Assembly: GCA_036389155.1 (NCBI GenBank)
Contig: DASVQN010000029.1
Span: 1-64,000 of the forward strand
Length of the DNA: 64,000 nucleotides
From: CADCVT01 sp036389155
Lineage (GTDB): Bacteria; Actinomycetota; Thermoleophilia; Solirubrobacterales; Solirubrobacteraceae
Direction: 5' to 3'
The notes under the pieces were generated by a model, which worked only from the letters and a program-made list of their open reading frames with translations, had not been told where the DNA came from and did not search any database. Shown piece by piece: positions 34,744 to 42,579 of the stretch. Every line of letters starts with the position of its first letter. Position 1 is the first letter of the stretch. A program made the translations under genes and the position numbers.

Positions 34744-35270
34744 GTGAGGGGGATGCGCCTGAGCGCGTCGTAGCGGGCGCCCTTCGGGCCGAGCCGGGAA
34801 CGGTAGAGGGTGAGCGCGGAGGCGGCGAAGGTCCCGACGTCGCGGATCCCGGGGACGGAGGTGTCCACCCGGGCGCCCTTGCGGACCCGCGCCACGGTCA
34901 CGTGCGGGCGGAAGGCGCGCTTCTCCGGGGTGAAGACGCCGAGGGCGACGAGCGCGTCGGCCACCACCCGCTGCAGCCCGGCGCAGGCGCCGTCGCCGTC
35001 GTGCAGGTCGACCGCGAGGACGCCGGGCCGGCGCGGGGGCAGCCAGGCGGGCTCGGCGAGCGCGAGCGCGCCCACCGGCGCGGCGACGGCCCGCAGCGCG
35101 GCGGCGATCGGCTCGGCCTCCTCCTCCGGCCGTTCGCCGAGGAAGGCGAGGGTGACGTGCAGGGACTCCGGAGGAAGCACGCGCAGGCCGTCACGCGCCA
35201 CCGCGCCCGCCCAGTCCGCCAGCGCCGCGACGACGGGCGGCGGCAGCTCGAGCGCGGCGAAGAGCCTCAG
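34740..35270 (-). CDS. thpR: RNA 2',3'-cyclic phosphodiesterase (2'-5' RNA ligase family)
   Basis: 176 residues with the two HxT motifs of the 2H superfamily, LHVTLAFLG and RPHVTVARV. The family begins (M)RLFxALEL. Here RLFAALEL is preceded by CTG, and no ATG, GTG or TTG lies between the cinA stop and that point. A CTG start at 35270 would overlap the cinA TGA by 4 bp in the same style as the neighbouring genes. The next usable codon, a GTG about 25 codons in, would cut off the first strand. Confidence 0.85.
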   Translation of the reverse strand: MRLFAALELPPPVVAALADWAGAVARDGLRVLPPESLHVTLAFLGERPEEEAEPIAAALRAVAAPVGALALAEPAWLPPRRPGVLAVDLHDGDGACAGLQRVVADALVALGVFTPEKRAFRPHVTVARVRKGARVDTSVPGIRDVGTFAASALTLYRSRLGPKGARYDALRRIPLT

Positions 35271-36544
35271 TCGCTCTCCCCCAGCAGCAGCCGCCGGACC
35301 ATGTGCAGCGCGACGGCGGTCGACCGGTCGCGGACGTCGGCGCGCGAGCCGGGCAGCTGGACCCGGCGGGTCAACCGCCGCCCGTCCGGGCCGGCGACGC
35401 CGAAGCAGACCGTTCCCACGGGCTTGTCCTCCGTCCCGCCGCCCGGGCCGGCGATGCCGGTGATGCCGACGCCGAGGTCCGCGCCGAGCCGCTCCGCCGC
35501 GCCGTCGGCGAGCGCCTGGGCGACCTCCGTCGACACGGCCCCGACGCGCTCGATCAGCGCCGGGTCGACCCCCGCGAGCGCCACCTTCGCCTCGTTCGAG
35601 TAGACGACCAGCCCGCCGAGCACGTACTCGGACGAGCCCGCGAGGTCGGTGAGGCGCCCCGCCAGCAGCCCGCCGGTGCACGACTCGGCCACCGCGATCG
35701 TGAGGGAGCGGTCGCGCAGCAGGCCCGCCACCTGCTGGTCGATCGTCGTGCCGTCCTCGGAGAACAGCGTGTCGCCGTGGCGGTCGCGAACGACGCCCGC
35801 GAACGCCTCGTACGTGTCCTCCTCCGCCGGCTCGTAGCGCGTGGCGATCTCGATCTCGCCGCGGCGCAGGCACGTGGTGATCTCCATCGCGTCGACCGCG
35901 ATCCCCTGTCCGCGCGCCACGCGCAGCGTCTCGGCGATCTCCGACTCGGGGATCCCGAACAGCCGCATCATCCGCGAGCGGTACTGCGTGGCCCCCGCGA
36001 CGGCGGCGCGGAACGTGTCGGTCTGCACCGCCGCGTCCCACATCGGCTGCAGCTCGCGCGGCGGCCCCGGCAGGACCACGACCGCCGGCGCGGAGCCGAC
36101 GACCAGGCCGGGCGCGGTTCCCACCGGCTCGAGGATCTCGGCCCCTTCCGGCACCATCGCCTGCTTGCGGTTGCCGGCGCGGATCGCCTCCTGGTCGATG
36201 TTCGGCCAGCGCTTGGTCAGCCGCTCGAGGATCTTGGCGATCCGCCCCTCGAGCGCCTCGTCGAGCACGAACTCGCGCCCGGTGAACTCGGCGACGATCC
36301 GCGCCGTCAGGTCGTCCTCCGTGGGCCCGAGCCCCCCGCTCGTGACGACGAGGTCCATCTCTTCGCGCGCGAAGAAGTCGAGCGCCGCGCGCACGTCCTC
36401 CGGCCGGTCGCCGACGATCATCGTGTGCGCGTGGTCGACACCGAGGTCGCGCAGGCGCTCGGACAGCCAGGGCCCGTTCCGGTCGGCGATGATCCCCGTG
36501 AGGACCTCGGTCCCCGTGACGACGACGCCCGCGCGGGCGCTCAC
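35267..36544 (-). CDS. cinA: CinA family protein (competence/damage-inducible; NMN deamidase)
   Basis: 425 residues. The N-terminal molybdopterin-binding-like domain (VVTGTEVLTGIIADRNGPWL, TSGGLGPTEDDLT) has ADP-ribose pyrophosphatase activity in relatives. The C-terminal CinA domain (AVAESCTGGLLAGRLTDLAG to GITGIAGPGGGTEDKPVG) deamidates nicotinamide mononucleotide. The start is GTG at 36544, overlapping the rodZ stop. Gene order rodZ-cinA near recA is typical of actinobacteria. Confidence 0.94.
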   Translation of the reverse strand: MSARAGVVVTGTEVLTGIIADRNGPWLSERLRDLGVDHAHTMIVGDRPEDVRAALDFFAREEMDLVVTSGGLGPTEDDLTARIVAEFTGREFVLDEALEGRIAKILERLTKRWPNIDQEAIRAGNRKQAMVPEGAEILEPVGTAPGLVVGSAPAVVVLPGPPRELQPMWDAAVQTDTFRAAVAGATQYRSRMMRLFGIPESEIAETLRVARGQGIAVDAMEITTCLRRGEIEIATRYEPAEEDTYEAFAGVVRDRHGDTLFSEDGTTIDQQVAGLLRDRSLTIAVAESCTGGLLAGRLTDLAGSSEYVLGGLVVYSNEAKVALAGVDPALIERVGAVSTEVAQALADGAAERLGADLGVGITGIAGPGGGTEDKPVGTVCFGVAGPDGRRLTRRVQLPGSRADVRDRSTAVALHMVRRLLLGESD

Positions 36545-37323
36545 GTCGTCCCCGCGCACGTCGGCCGGTCGGCCTCGCTCAACGTGCGTCGCCCGCCGCG
36601 GGTGAACTCGTAGCCCTGCGGGTCGGCGGCCTGCGGCGGCTGGAACGCGCGGCCGTTGACGCGGAAGCGCACGCTCCCGTTGCCGAGCGTCACGCGGAAG
36701 CGCTTGGAGCGGAACGTCCGCGTCGTGCCCGCGGCGATCTCGGTGCCGGGGATGAGGCGCTCGCCGCCGGCGTTGACGAGGCAGACCCACACCGTCGCGG
36801 TGGGCGCGATCGTCAGCTGGACGGTCGTGGGAGTGGCCGCGGGCTTCTTCTTCGGCTTCTTCTTGGCGGCGGCGCCCTGCTTGTCGCCCGTCGTCACGCC
36901 CGGCGGCGCGGCGGTCGTGTCCGGGTCGTCGTCCCCTCCGCCCTTCCCGATCACGAAGAGCAGCGCGAGGATGAGGACGAGCACGACGCCGACGGCCGCG
37001 CCGCGCGGCACGCCCCGCGGCGGCTCGGAGCGGCGGCGGTGGTCGCGCGCCGTGGGCGGCCGGATGGGATGCAGGTCGCCGGTGTCGAGGCGCTCGTGCC
37101 GGAGCTTGTACTCCTCGACGAGCAGCTTCGGGTCGAGGCCGAGCGCCTCCGCATAGGTGCGCAGGAAGCTCTTGACGTACGTGGGGCCCGGCAGGAGGTC
37201 CCACTCCTCGTTCTCCAGCGCGCGCAGGTACTTGGCGCGGATCTTCGTCCGGACCTCCATGTCCGTGATGTCGATCCGCTGCCGCATCCGCGTCTCGCGC
37301 AGCGTGGCACCGATCTCCGGCAT
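36541..37323 (-). CDS. rodZ: RodZ-like helix-turn-helix membrane protein
   Basis: 260 residues. The N-terminal HTH (IGATLRETRMRQRIDITDME to YVKSFLRTYAEALGLD) is typical of RodZ. A basic linker follows, then one transmembrane helix (about 108-126, AAVGVVLVLILALLFVIG). A Lys/Pro-rich spacer leads to an external beta domain (DUF4115-like, TVQLTIAPTATVWVCLVN). RodZ links the cytoskeleton to cell-wall growth. The start is ATG at 37323, 12 bp after ftsK. Confidence 0.9.
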   Translation of the reverse strand: MPEIGATLRETRMRQRIDITDMEVRTKIRAKYLRALENEEWDLLPGPTYVKSFLRTYAEALGLDPKLLVEEYKLRHERLDTGDLHPIRPPTARDHRRRSEPPRGVPRGAAVGVVLVLILALLFVIGKGGGDDDPDTTAAPPGVTTGDKQGAAAKKKPKKKPAATPTTVQLTIAPTATVWVCLVNAGGERLIPGTEIAAGTTRTFRSKRFRVTLGNGSVRFRVNGRAFQPPQAADPQGYEFTRGGRRTLSEADRPTCAGTT

Positions 37324-37335
37324 CTGAGGAGGAGG

Positions 37336-39708
37336 TTACTCGGCGTTTGCAGCACCTTCGCGCGAGCGAAGCTGCTCGACGAAGCGGGTGACGTCGCCGG
37401 GCGACACCAGGACCTGCCGCGGCTTGGATCCCTCGTAGCCCGAGATGACGCCGCGGCGCTCGAGCATGTCCATCAGCCGGCCGGCCCGCGTGTAGCCCAG
37501 CCGCAGGCGGCGCTGGAGCATCGACGTCGACGCGGTGCCCATCTCGGCGACGAGGTGGATCGCCTCCTCGAGCAGCGGATCCTCGTCGGGATCGAAGTCG
37601 TCGGGGTCCCCGGCGACGTCGGCCTCCTCCGGCTCCACCTCCTCCAGCAGCTCCTCGCGCAGCTCCGGCTCGCCCTGGTCGCGCCAGAACGTCGTGATCG
37701 CCTCGATCTGCTTCTCGTCGATGTACGCGCCCTGGATGCGCTGCAGGCGCGACGAGCCGACCGGGGAGAAGAGCATGTCGCCCTTGCCCAGCAGCGTCTC
37801 GGCGCCGTTCTGGTCGAGGATGACGCGCGAGTCGGTCTGCGAGGAGACGGCGAAGGCGATCCGCGACGGGACGTTCGCCTTGATCATGCCGGTGATGACG
37901 TCCACGCGCGGGGACTGCGTGGCGAGCACGAGGTGGATCCCGACCGCGCGCGCCTTCTGGGCGAGGCGGATGATCGAGTCCTCGACGTCGGCCGGCGCGA
38001 CCATCATCAGGTCGGCGAGCTCGTCGATGATGCACAGGATGTACGGCAGCGCCTGGTCGCCGTGCTTCTCGCGGTAGCGGTTGAGCTCGGGGAGGTTGCG
38101 CGTGCGCGCGAGCGACATGCGGCTGTAGCGGTCCTCCATCTCCTTGACGAGGTTCTGCAGCGCGTTGGCGGCCATCCGGGGGCTCGTGATGACCGGCGTG
38201 AGCAGGTGCGGGACGCCCTCGTAGTGGTTGAGCTCGACCTGCTTGGGGTCGACGAGCACGAGGCGCAGCTCGTGCGGGCTGGCATTGAGCAGCAGGCTGG
38301 AGAGCATCGCGTTGACGCACGCGGACTTGCCCGCGCCGGTCGTGCCGGCGACGAGCAGGTGCGGCATCTTGGCGAGGTCGGCGCCGACGGCCTTGCCCGC
38401 GACGTCCTTGCCGAGCCAGACGGTGAGCGGGCTCCAGTCGCGCGGGCGCTCGGTGAAGACGTCGCCGAGGTGGACCAGGCGCCGGCGCAGGTTCGGGACC
38501 TCGACGCCGACCGCGGTCTTGCCGGGGATCGGGGCGAGGATGCGGATGTCGGTCGCCGCGAGCGCGTACGCGAGGTCGTCCTTGAGCTGGGCGACCTTGC
38601 TCATCTTGATGCCGGGCGCCAGGCGCAGCTCGTAACGGGTGATGTGCGGGCCGCTGACCGTGCCGATGACCTTGGCCTCGACGCCGAAGTGGCCGAGCGC
38701 CTCGGTCAGGTTGCGCGCGGTCTCGGCCTGCCCCGCGGTGTCCGGCTTGGCCTGCTCGGCGCTCGAGCGGGTCAGGACGCCGTGGCCCGGGACCTGCCAC
38801 TCGAAGTCGGCGTGCTCGGTGACGGAGGGGCGGTAGCGGCCCTGCGGGGTGAGGTCGTCCTCGGTGATCTCGATGGCGCGCGTGGCGGCCGCCACCTCGG
38901 CGGCGGACGGCTCGTCCTCGCCGGCCCCCTCGATCGCGACCTCCTCCTCCGCGGCGGGCGGGATCGGGTCCTCGACGGGCTCGGGCTCGGGCTCCTCGAT
39001 CGTCGGCTCGAAGAGATCCGGGAACTTCTCCTGCGGGTCGTCGACGATGCGCGACACGCGCGGCTCCTCGTGGACCGGCTCGGGCGGGGCGACGCGACGC
39101 GGCGCCGGCCGCTTGACGGGCTTGAGCGACCGCGTCGTGTCGGCGACCGTGGTGCTCGTCGCCTTGACGACGCTCGCGATCGAGGCGCCGGTGAGCAGCA
39201 GCACCGCCGCGACGAAGAAGAAGATCGCCAGGACGTCGACGCCGAACCCGCCGACGAGGCGCCCGACGTTCTCCTCCACCAGCTCGCCGACGCGCCCGCC
39301 GCTGTCGCCGCCGAGCCAGAGCAGGCCCGCGGCCAGCAGGCACAGCCCGCCGCTGCGGAACGGGCGGACCGCGGGAAGGACGGGGCGCAGCACGAGGATC
39401 CCGCCGATCGCCGCCAGAGCGACCGGCACCGCGTACGCGAGGTCGCCGACGAGCCACGTCAGGCCGTCGACGGTCCTCTCGCCGAGGTCGCCGCCGTCGC
39501 GCCCGCGGTACAGGACGAAGCCGAGGAAGACCGCGAAGGCGACCAGGCCGAGGCCGATGAGGTCCCAGTGGCGCTGCTCGAGGTGCGGCAGGCCGGACTT
39601 GGTGCGGCGGGCGCGGGCCGGCGGCCTGCGCTTGGCCGGCTTGCGCTTGGGAGGGGTCTTCTTCGTGGGCATGGCGGCCCGCTTCCCTTCGACGCCGGGG
39701 CCGTTCAT
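37336..39708 (-). CDS. ftsK: DNA translocase FtsK/SpoIIIE
   Basis: 790 residues. A basic N-terminus and about four transmembrane helices precede an acidic/Pro linker (about 190-300). The motor domain has GTTGAGKSACVNAM (Walker A), LVLVDPKQVELN and ILCIIDELADLMM (Walker B). A C-terminal gamma winged helix (LRLGYTRAGRLMDMLERRG) would read KOPS-type sequences. It pumps chromosome ends through the septum. The start is ATG at 39708, possibly leaderless; an ATG at 39672 (MPTKK) is an alternative. Confidence 0.95.
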   Translation of the reverse strand: MNGPGVEGKRAAMPTKKTPPKRKPAKRRPPARARRTKSGLPHLEQRHWDLIGLGLVAFAVFLGFVLYRGRDGGDLGERTVDGLTWLVGDLAYAVPVALAAIGGILVLRPVLPAVRPFRSGGLCLLAAGLLWLGGDSGGRVGELVEENVGRLVGGFGVDVLAIFFFVAAVLLLTGASIASVVKATSTTVADTTRSLKPVKRPAPRRVAPPEPVHEEPRVSRIVDDPQEKFPDLFEPTIEEPEPEPVEDPIPPAAEEEVAIEGAGEDEPSAAEVAAATRAIEITEDDLTPQGRYRPSVTEHADFEWQVPGHGVLTRSSAEQAKPDTAGQAETARNLTEALGHFGVEAKVIGTVSGPHITRYELRLAPGIKMSKVAQLKDDLAYALAATDIRILAPIPGKTAVGVEVPNLRRRLVHLGDVFTERPRDWSPLTVWLGKDVAGKAVGADLAKMPHLLVAGTTGAGKSACVNAMLSSLLLNASPHELRLVLVDPKQVELNHYEGVPHLLTPVITSPRMAANALQNLVKEMEDRYSRMSLARTRNLPELNRYREKHGDQALPYILCIIDELADLMMVAPADVEDSIIRLAQKARAVGIHLVLATQSPRVDVITGMIKANVPSRIAFAVSSQTDSRVILDQNGAETLLGKGDMLFSPVGSSRLQRIQGAYIDEKQIEAITTFWRDQGEPELREELLEEVEPEEADVAGDPDDFDPDEDPLLEEAIHLVAEMGTASTSMLQRRLRLGYTRAGRLMDMLERRGVISGYEGSKPRQVLVSPGDVTRFVEQLRSREGAANAE

Positions 39709-39711
39709 CCT

Positions 39712-39734
39712 GCGTATAGGTCAGGCGCATACGC
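39712..39734. promoter_or_regulatory. Symmetrical divergent promoter between ftsK and the response regulator
   Basis: GCGTAT (39712-39717) and ATACGC (39729-39734) form an inverted repeat with an 11-bp spacer inside a 41-bp gap. Each arm lies where a -10 for the gene it faces would be. It may also be the binding site of the OmpR-type regulator encoded at 39750. Confidence 0.5.
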
Positions 39735-39749
39735 TGTCCGGCCGATCCG

Positions 39750-40436
39750 ATGAGCGGCTTCACACGCGAACCACGGGTGCTCGTCGTCGAGGATGACGAG
39801 GACATCGCCCTCGCCCTCCAGCGCTCGCTGCGCATGGAGGGCTACGAGGTGCGGATCGCCGCCGACGGCGAGGCCGCGCTCGACTTCGCGGGGGCGTTCC
39901 ACCCCGACCTGGTGGTGCTGGACCTCGGGCTGCCGAAGCTCGACGGCATCGAGGTCGCACGCCGGCTGCGCGCCGACGGCGACGTGCCCATCCTCATGCT
40001 GACCGCGCGCGACGCGCTCGAGTCGCGGGTGCAGGGGCTCGACTCGGGTGCCGACGACTACCTCGTCAAGCCGTTCGAGCGCCAGGAGCTGCTGGCGCGG
40101 CTGCGGGCGCTGCTGCGGCGCCGCCCGCCGCGCGGGTCGGCGTCGATGGCGGTCGGCGACCTGACGCTGAACCCCGACACGCACGAGGTCCATCGGGGCG
40201 AGCGAGCGATCGAGCTGACCCAGCGCGAGTTCGAGCTGCTCGAGTACCTGATGCGCAACGAGCGGATCGTGGTCCCCCGGCAGCGCCTCCTGGAGGAGGT
40301 GTGGGGGTACGATCCGTTCGCGACGACCAACACGATCGAGGTCTTCGTATCCAATCTCCGCCGGAAGCTGGAGGCGGGCGGTGAGCCCCGGCTCCTCCAT
40401 ACGATCCGCGGCGCGGGCTACGTCCTCCGTGCATAA
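39750..40436 (+). CDS. OmpR/PhoB-family response regulator (MprA-like)
   Basis: 228 residues. The receiver domain has acidic VEDDEDIA, phospho-acceptor Asp58 in VVLDLGLP, and the Lys of LVKPFERQELLARL. The C-terminal winged helix ends TIEVFVSNLRRKLEAGG and TIRGAGYVLR. The start is ATG at 39750. The TAA lies inside the first codons of the histidine kinase gene (8-bp overlap), so the pair is coupled. The target genes are unknown; autoregulation through the adjacent inverted repeat is plausible. Confidence 0.96.
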   Translation: MSGFTREPRVLVVEDDEDIALALQRSLRMEGYEVRIAADGEAALDFAGAFHPDLVVLDLGLPKLDGIEVARRLRADGDVPILMLTARDALESRVQGLDSGADDYLVKPFERQELLARLRALLRRRPPRGSASMAVGDLTLNPDTHEVHRGERAIELTQREFELLEYLMRNERIVVPRQRLLEEVWGYDPFATTNTIEVFVSNLRRKLEAGGEPRLLHTIRGAGYVLRA

Positions 40437-41811
40437 GCGCATCCCGATCCGCTGGCGACTGGCCGGCGGCTCGGCGCTGCTGACGCTGATCATCCTGTGC
40501 GGCTTCGCGGTCGCGGTCGGGACGCTGACGTCGCACCGGATCCACGACGACTTCGAGCAGGACGTCAAGGACGCCGCGGACAACCTGCGCTCGGAGGTCG
40601 AGCTGCATCTCCAGCCGGGCGACGACCGGTTGCGCTTCTCCCCCAACCTGGGGTCGTTCGTGGCCGGCGACGACGACGCGGCGGCGCGGATCGTGCACGG
40701 CCTGACCGGCGAGGTGCTGCGCAGCAGCGCGCAGGGCAGCGAGCTCGGGCCGCCGGTGGCGCCGTCGACCGAGGTGCAGGGATGGCTGGTCGAGAACCGG
40801 CCGAAGACGTTCGCCGGGGTCGGGCCGCTGATCATCCAGTACGGCAAGCGGCGCGACAGCGTGGAGGCGACGGTGCGGCGGGTGCGCCTGTTCCTGCTGC
40901 TGGGCGTGATCGGCGGAGCCGGGCTGGCGCTGCTCGCGGGCCTGATGGTCGCCAAGCGCGCGATGTCGCCGATCGCCGAGCTGACCACGACCGCCCGGAC
41001 GATCGAGCGCACCCGCGACCCCGACCAGCGGATCCCGAGCCCGGAGGCCGACGACGAGGTCGCCGAGCTGGCGCGGACGCTCGACGGGATGCTGCGCGCG
41101 CTGGGCGCGGCGCGCGACGAGCAGTCCGCGATGCTGCAACGCCAGCGCGAGTTCGTCGCCGACGCGTCGCACGAGCTGCGTACGCCGCTGACCAGCGTGC
41201 TCGCGAACCTCGAGTTCCTCGCCGAGACGCTGCAGGGCGACCAGGCCGACGCGGCGTCGTCGGCGCTGCGCTCGTCGCGGCGGATGCGGCGCCTCGTGCA
41301 GGACCTGCTGCTGCTCGCCCGCGCCGACGCCCAGCGCGTGGCCCCGCACGAGCCGCTCGACCTCGGGCGCGTCGTCGTCGAGGCGGCGGCCGAGCTCGAG
41401 CCCGTCGCCGACGGCCACGCGCTCACCGTCGACGCACCGCACGTCGTCGTCGACGGCGCGCGGGACGAGCTGCATCGGTTGGTGCTGAACCTGATGGAGA
41501 ACGCGATCAAGCACACGCCCCGCGGGACCGCGGTGCGGACCGCGGTGTCGCAGCGCGACGGCCGCGTGCTGATCACCGTCGAGGACGACGGCCCGGGGAT
41601 CCCCGCCGACCTGCGCGACCGCGTGTTCGAGCGGTTCGTCCGCGGCACCGGGGACCGCGGCGGCTCCTTCGGCCTCGGCCTCTCGATCGTGCGCGCCGTC
41701 GCCGAGTCGCACGGAGGAACGGTCGAGCTGGCCGACGCGAACGGCCACCCGGGAACCCGGTTCGTGGTCTCCCTCCCGGCCGTCCGCGAGCCGGCCACCC
41801 TCCTCGCCTGA
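40429..41811 (+). CDS. Sensor histidine kinase (HAMP-HisKA-HATPase)
   Basis: 460 residues. TM1 (about 11-32) and TM2 (about 153-174) flank an external sensor of about 120 residues. A HAMP segment follows, then HisKA with the phospho-acceptor His248 in DASHELRTPL. HATPase_c has N-box NLMENAIKHTPRG, EDDGPGIP and GGSFGLGLSIV. The start is GTG at 40429 inside the response regulator's last codons. It is the partner of the upstream OmpR-type regulator. The signal is unknown. Confidence 0.96.
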   Translation: MHKRIPIRWRLAGGSALLTLIILCGFAVAVGTLTSHRIHDDFEQDVKDAADNLRSEVELHLQPGDDRLRFSPNLGSFVAGDDDAAARIVHGLTGEVLRSSAQGSELGPPVAPSTEVQGWLVENRPKTFAGVGPLIIQYGKRRDSVEATVRRVRLFLLLGVIGGAGLALLAGLMVAKRAMSPIAELTTTARTIERTRDPDQRIPSPEADDEVAELARTLDGMLRALGAARDEQSAMLQRQREFVADASHELRTPLTSVLANLEFLAETLQGDQADAASSALRSSRRMRRLVQDLLLLARADAQRVAPHEPLDLGRVVVEAAAELEPVADGHALTVDAPHVVVDGARDELHRLVLNLMENAIKHTPRGTAVRTAVSQRDGRVLITVEDDGPGIPADLRDRVFERFVRGTGDRGGSFGLGLSIVRAVAESHGGTVELADANGHPGTRFVVSLPAVREPATLLA

Positions 41812-41819
41812 CCCCCGCG

Positions 41820-41950
41820 GTGCCCGGCACCGTGCCTGGCACCGTGCCTGGCACGACGGGTGGCACCGTGCCTGGCACGACGGGTGGCACCGTGCCTGGC
41901 ACGACGGGTGGCACCGTGCCTGGCACGACGGGTGGCACCGTGCCTGGCAC
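41820..41950. repeat. 12/24-bp palindromic tandem array
   Basis: The palindrome GTGCCTGGCAC occurs at 41832, 41844, 41868, 41892, 41916 and 41940, preceded by a variant GTGCCCGGCAC at 41820. Spacing is 12, 12, then 24 four times; the 24-bp unit includes ACGGGTGGCACC. It lies between the kinase stop and the ArsR operator. It has no coding role in any convincing gene. It may act as a terminator, protein-binding array or simple variable repeat. Confidence 0.85.
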
Positions 41951-41957
41951 GCGGATG

Positions 41958-41989
41958 TGCAAAGCGATGTTTGCAAAGATGCGTTTGCA
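41958..41989. promoter_or_regulatory. Two overlapping ArsR-type operators
   Basis: Perfect inverted repeats TGCAAA-N6-TTTGCA occur at 41958-41975 and 41972-41989, sharing four bases with centres 14 bp apart. The second ends on the A of the ArsR ATG. No ribosome-binding site fits in front of that ATG, so the gene is probably leaderless and self-repressed by occupancy of these sites. Confidence 0.75.
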
Positions 41990-42579
41990 TGCCGCGCGAC
42001 ATCCGCACGATCACCGAGCCCGGCGACCTTCGCGCGCTCGCGCACCCGCTGCGGCTGCGGCTGCTCGGGGCCCTGCGCCTCGAGGGGCCGGCGACCGCGT
42101 CGGAGCTCGCGCGGCGGTTCGAGGTCAGCAGCGGGCTGACGAGCTACCACCTCCGCGCCCTGGCCCGGAGCGGGTTCGTCGAGGACGACCCGCACGGGAC
42201 CGGCGGCCGGCAGCGGCGGTGGAAGGCCTCGCACGACGGGCACAGCTGGTTCGTCCCCTCCGAGAAGGACGACCCCGTCGGCTTCGCCGGCCGGATCGAG
42301 GCGACGCGCGCGCTGAACGTCGAGGTGGCCCGGCTCTGGGGCGGGCTGCTGGAGAAGGCCGCCCGCAACGAGCCCGACCTCGACGAGCGGTGGCGCGGGG
42401 CGGTCAGCTTCCTCGACCGCTGGCTGGAGCTCACGCCGGAGCAGCTGCGCCGCCTCGGCGAGGAGGTGACCGCGGTGCTCGACCGCTTCGAGGCGGAGGA
42501 GGGCGCGAGCTCCGACGGGGCCGCGCCGCGGGTCGCCGTGGTCTTCGCCGCGTTTCCCGACGACGGCCGGCTGCCGTGA
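41989..42579 (+). CDS. ArsR-family winged-helix transcriptional regulator
   Basis: 196 residues. The N-terminal winged helix shows LRALAHPLRLRLLGALRLEG, ATASELARRFEVSSGLTSYHLRAL and GRQRRWKA. A C-terminal helical domain of about 110 residues is longer than in metal-sensing ArsR proteins and lacks obvious metal-ligand Cys clusters. The start is ATG at 41989 inside the second operator. A 4-bp GTGA overlap couples it to the downstream MFS transporter, its probable target. The inducer is unknown. Confidence 0.92.
   Translation: MPRDIRTITEPGDLRALAHPLRLRLLGALRLEGPATASELARRFEVSSGLTSYHLRALARSGFVEDDPHGTGGRQRRWKASHDGHSWFVPSEKDDPVGFAGRIEATRALNVEVARLWGGLLEKAARNEPDLDERWRGAVSFLDRWLELTPEQLRRLGEEVTAVLDRFEAEEGASSDGAAPRVAVVFAAFPDDGRLP

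Noticed and set aside
41820..41950. CRISPR array
   Set aside because: The units are contiguous short palindromes with no unique spacers, and no cas genes are present.
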